Positions 33,168 to 33,423 of a stretch of DNA of 33,423 nt are shown here, piece after piece. Where the stretch lies: the NCBI GenBank assembly GCA_046565865.1, contig JBKHXU010000017.1, positions 1 to 33,423 on the forward strand. The letters are read 5' to 3'. Position 1 is the stretch's first letter; every line of letters starts with the position of its first letter. The stretch is from JBKHXU01 sp046565865 (GTDB lineage: Bacteria; Pseudomonadota; Gammaproteobacteria; Acidiferrobacterales; Sulfurifustaceae). Made by a program: the position numbers and the translations under genes. Under the pieces are notes generated by a model that saw only the letters and a program-made list of their open reading frames with translations, was not told the DNA's origin and did no database searches.

Positions 33168-33423
33168 CTAGCTGCGTAGCCGATCTCGCCAGTAGCCAGG
33201 GCGTCGCGAGTGGTGGGCAAAGGCGACTACAACGATTTCAGTTTCGTTCTCGCGAACAATGACCGAATAGGGGAAGCGTCTGAGCACAAGACGTTTCGCA
33301 CCGCGAGCACCGGCTGTACCGGTCAGGGATGTAAGGGGCGCAACATCCTGCTCCAAAACGTCGAGCGCCGCCTCGATAGCATCTTCAAAATCTACTCCGA
33401 GCCCAGCGCGTTCTTTTTCATAC
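33168..33423 (-). CDS. RelE/ParE-type toxin, 5' end beyond window
   Basis: A partial minus-strand gene whose frame remains open to the window end. The visible 84 codons read YEKERAGLGVDFEDAIEAAL, then 'DVLEQDVAPLTSLTGTAGARG', then 'LRRFPYSVIVRENETEIVV' and finally 'VAFAHHSRRPGYWRDRL'. The 'GLG..F..A...AL' helix pair and the 'RRFPYSV.vr.....I.V.A.aH..R.PgYW' strands are characteristic of the RelE/ParE toxin superfamily. The antitoxin would be expected upstream, outside the window at higher coordinates. Only the first few residues are missing by family length. A short TTG-started frame at 33356 is a fragment, not the real start. Confidence 0.8.
   Translation of the reverse strand, partial: YEKERAGLGVDFEDAIEAALDVLEQDVAPLTSLTGTAGARGAKRLVLRRFPYSVIVRENETEIVVVAFAHHSRRPGYWRDRLRS

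Noticed and set aside
33162..33180. Hairpin GCTACGC/GCGTAGC as terminator between hrpB and the toxin gene
   Set aside because: It overlaps the toxin stop codon and lacks a T-run; it may be chance.

Overview
The window is a GC-rich chromosomal stretch densely packed with genes. The organism is most likely a Gammaproteobacterium. The evidence is a full outer-membrane apparatus (BamD, lipoproteins), gamma/beta-type housekeeping genes (RluD, PgeF, ClpB, DgkA, HrpB, NadC) and bamD divergent from rluD-pgeF, as around E. coli yfiO/rluD/yfiH/clpB. Here that block is split: six genes lie between pgeF and clpB's own promoter region or its immediate neighbours. A sulfur-oxidiser-like lineage is a guess; the genus cannot be named from sequence alone. 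No tRNA, rRNA, CRISPR array, insertion sequence, prophage or integrase gene was seen.

Layout. 1-2168: end of a urease operon (ureC 3' end, ureE, ureF, ureG). 2165-4748: bamD on the minus strand, divergent from rluD-pgeF. 4820-7366: a ZIP metal transporter and a CvrA-type K+/H+ antiporter. 7398-8031: a stand-alone DUF3015 periplasmic protein with its own promoter and a textbook terminator. 8047-10799: a DUF4105 envelope protein translationally linked to a lipoprotein alpha/beta hydrolase. 10914-13854: nadC (minus) divergent from an Atg22-like MFS transporter and a PlsC-like acyltransferase. 13855-18214: clpB behind a heat-shock-type promoter, then a two-PDZ HtrA/DegQ protease. 18314-20925: small membrane genes (TerC family, lipoprotein, DUF456, DUF423, DgkA).

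21054-24666 is the most system-like region: a Tat-exported beta-propeller, a DUF305 Met/His-rich protein, an ECF sigma factor apparently starting at CTG directly after the DUF305 stop codon, a single-TM putative anti-sigma factor, then a phospholipid N-methyltransferase. 24966-29561 is a second signalling block: a substrate-binding-like lipoprotein overlaps a membrane HAMP-GGDEF-EAL protein with a dead GGDEF motif, followed by an unusual fusion of a DNA-binding-like N-terminus, a [2Fe-2S] ferredoxin and a degenerate FNR-type reductase. 29608-33423: alpha/beta hydrolase (minus), hrpB, and the 3' part of a RelE/ParE-type toxin running off the window.

At least three families of dispersed palindromic repeats sit between genes: TTCCCGC/GCGGGAA elements at four sites, a TCATTGCGAG/CTCGCAATGA element, and a GTCATTTCG/CGAAATGAC element. 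Two are in regulatory positions: one in the probable clpB 5' UTR, and one that supplies the ribosome-binding site and start codon of the MFS gene.
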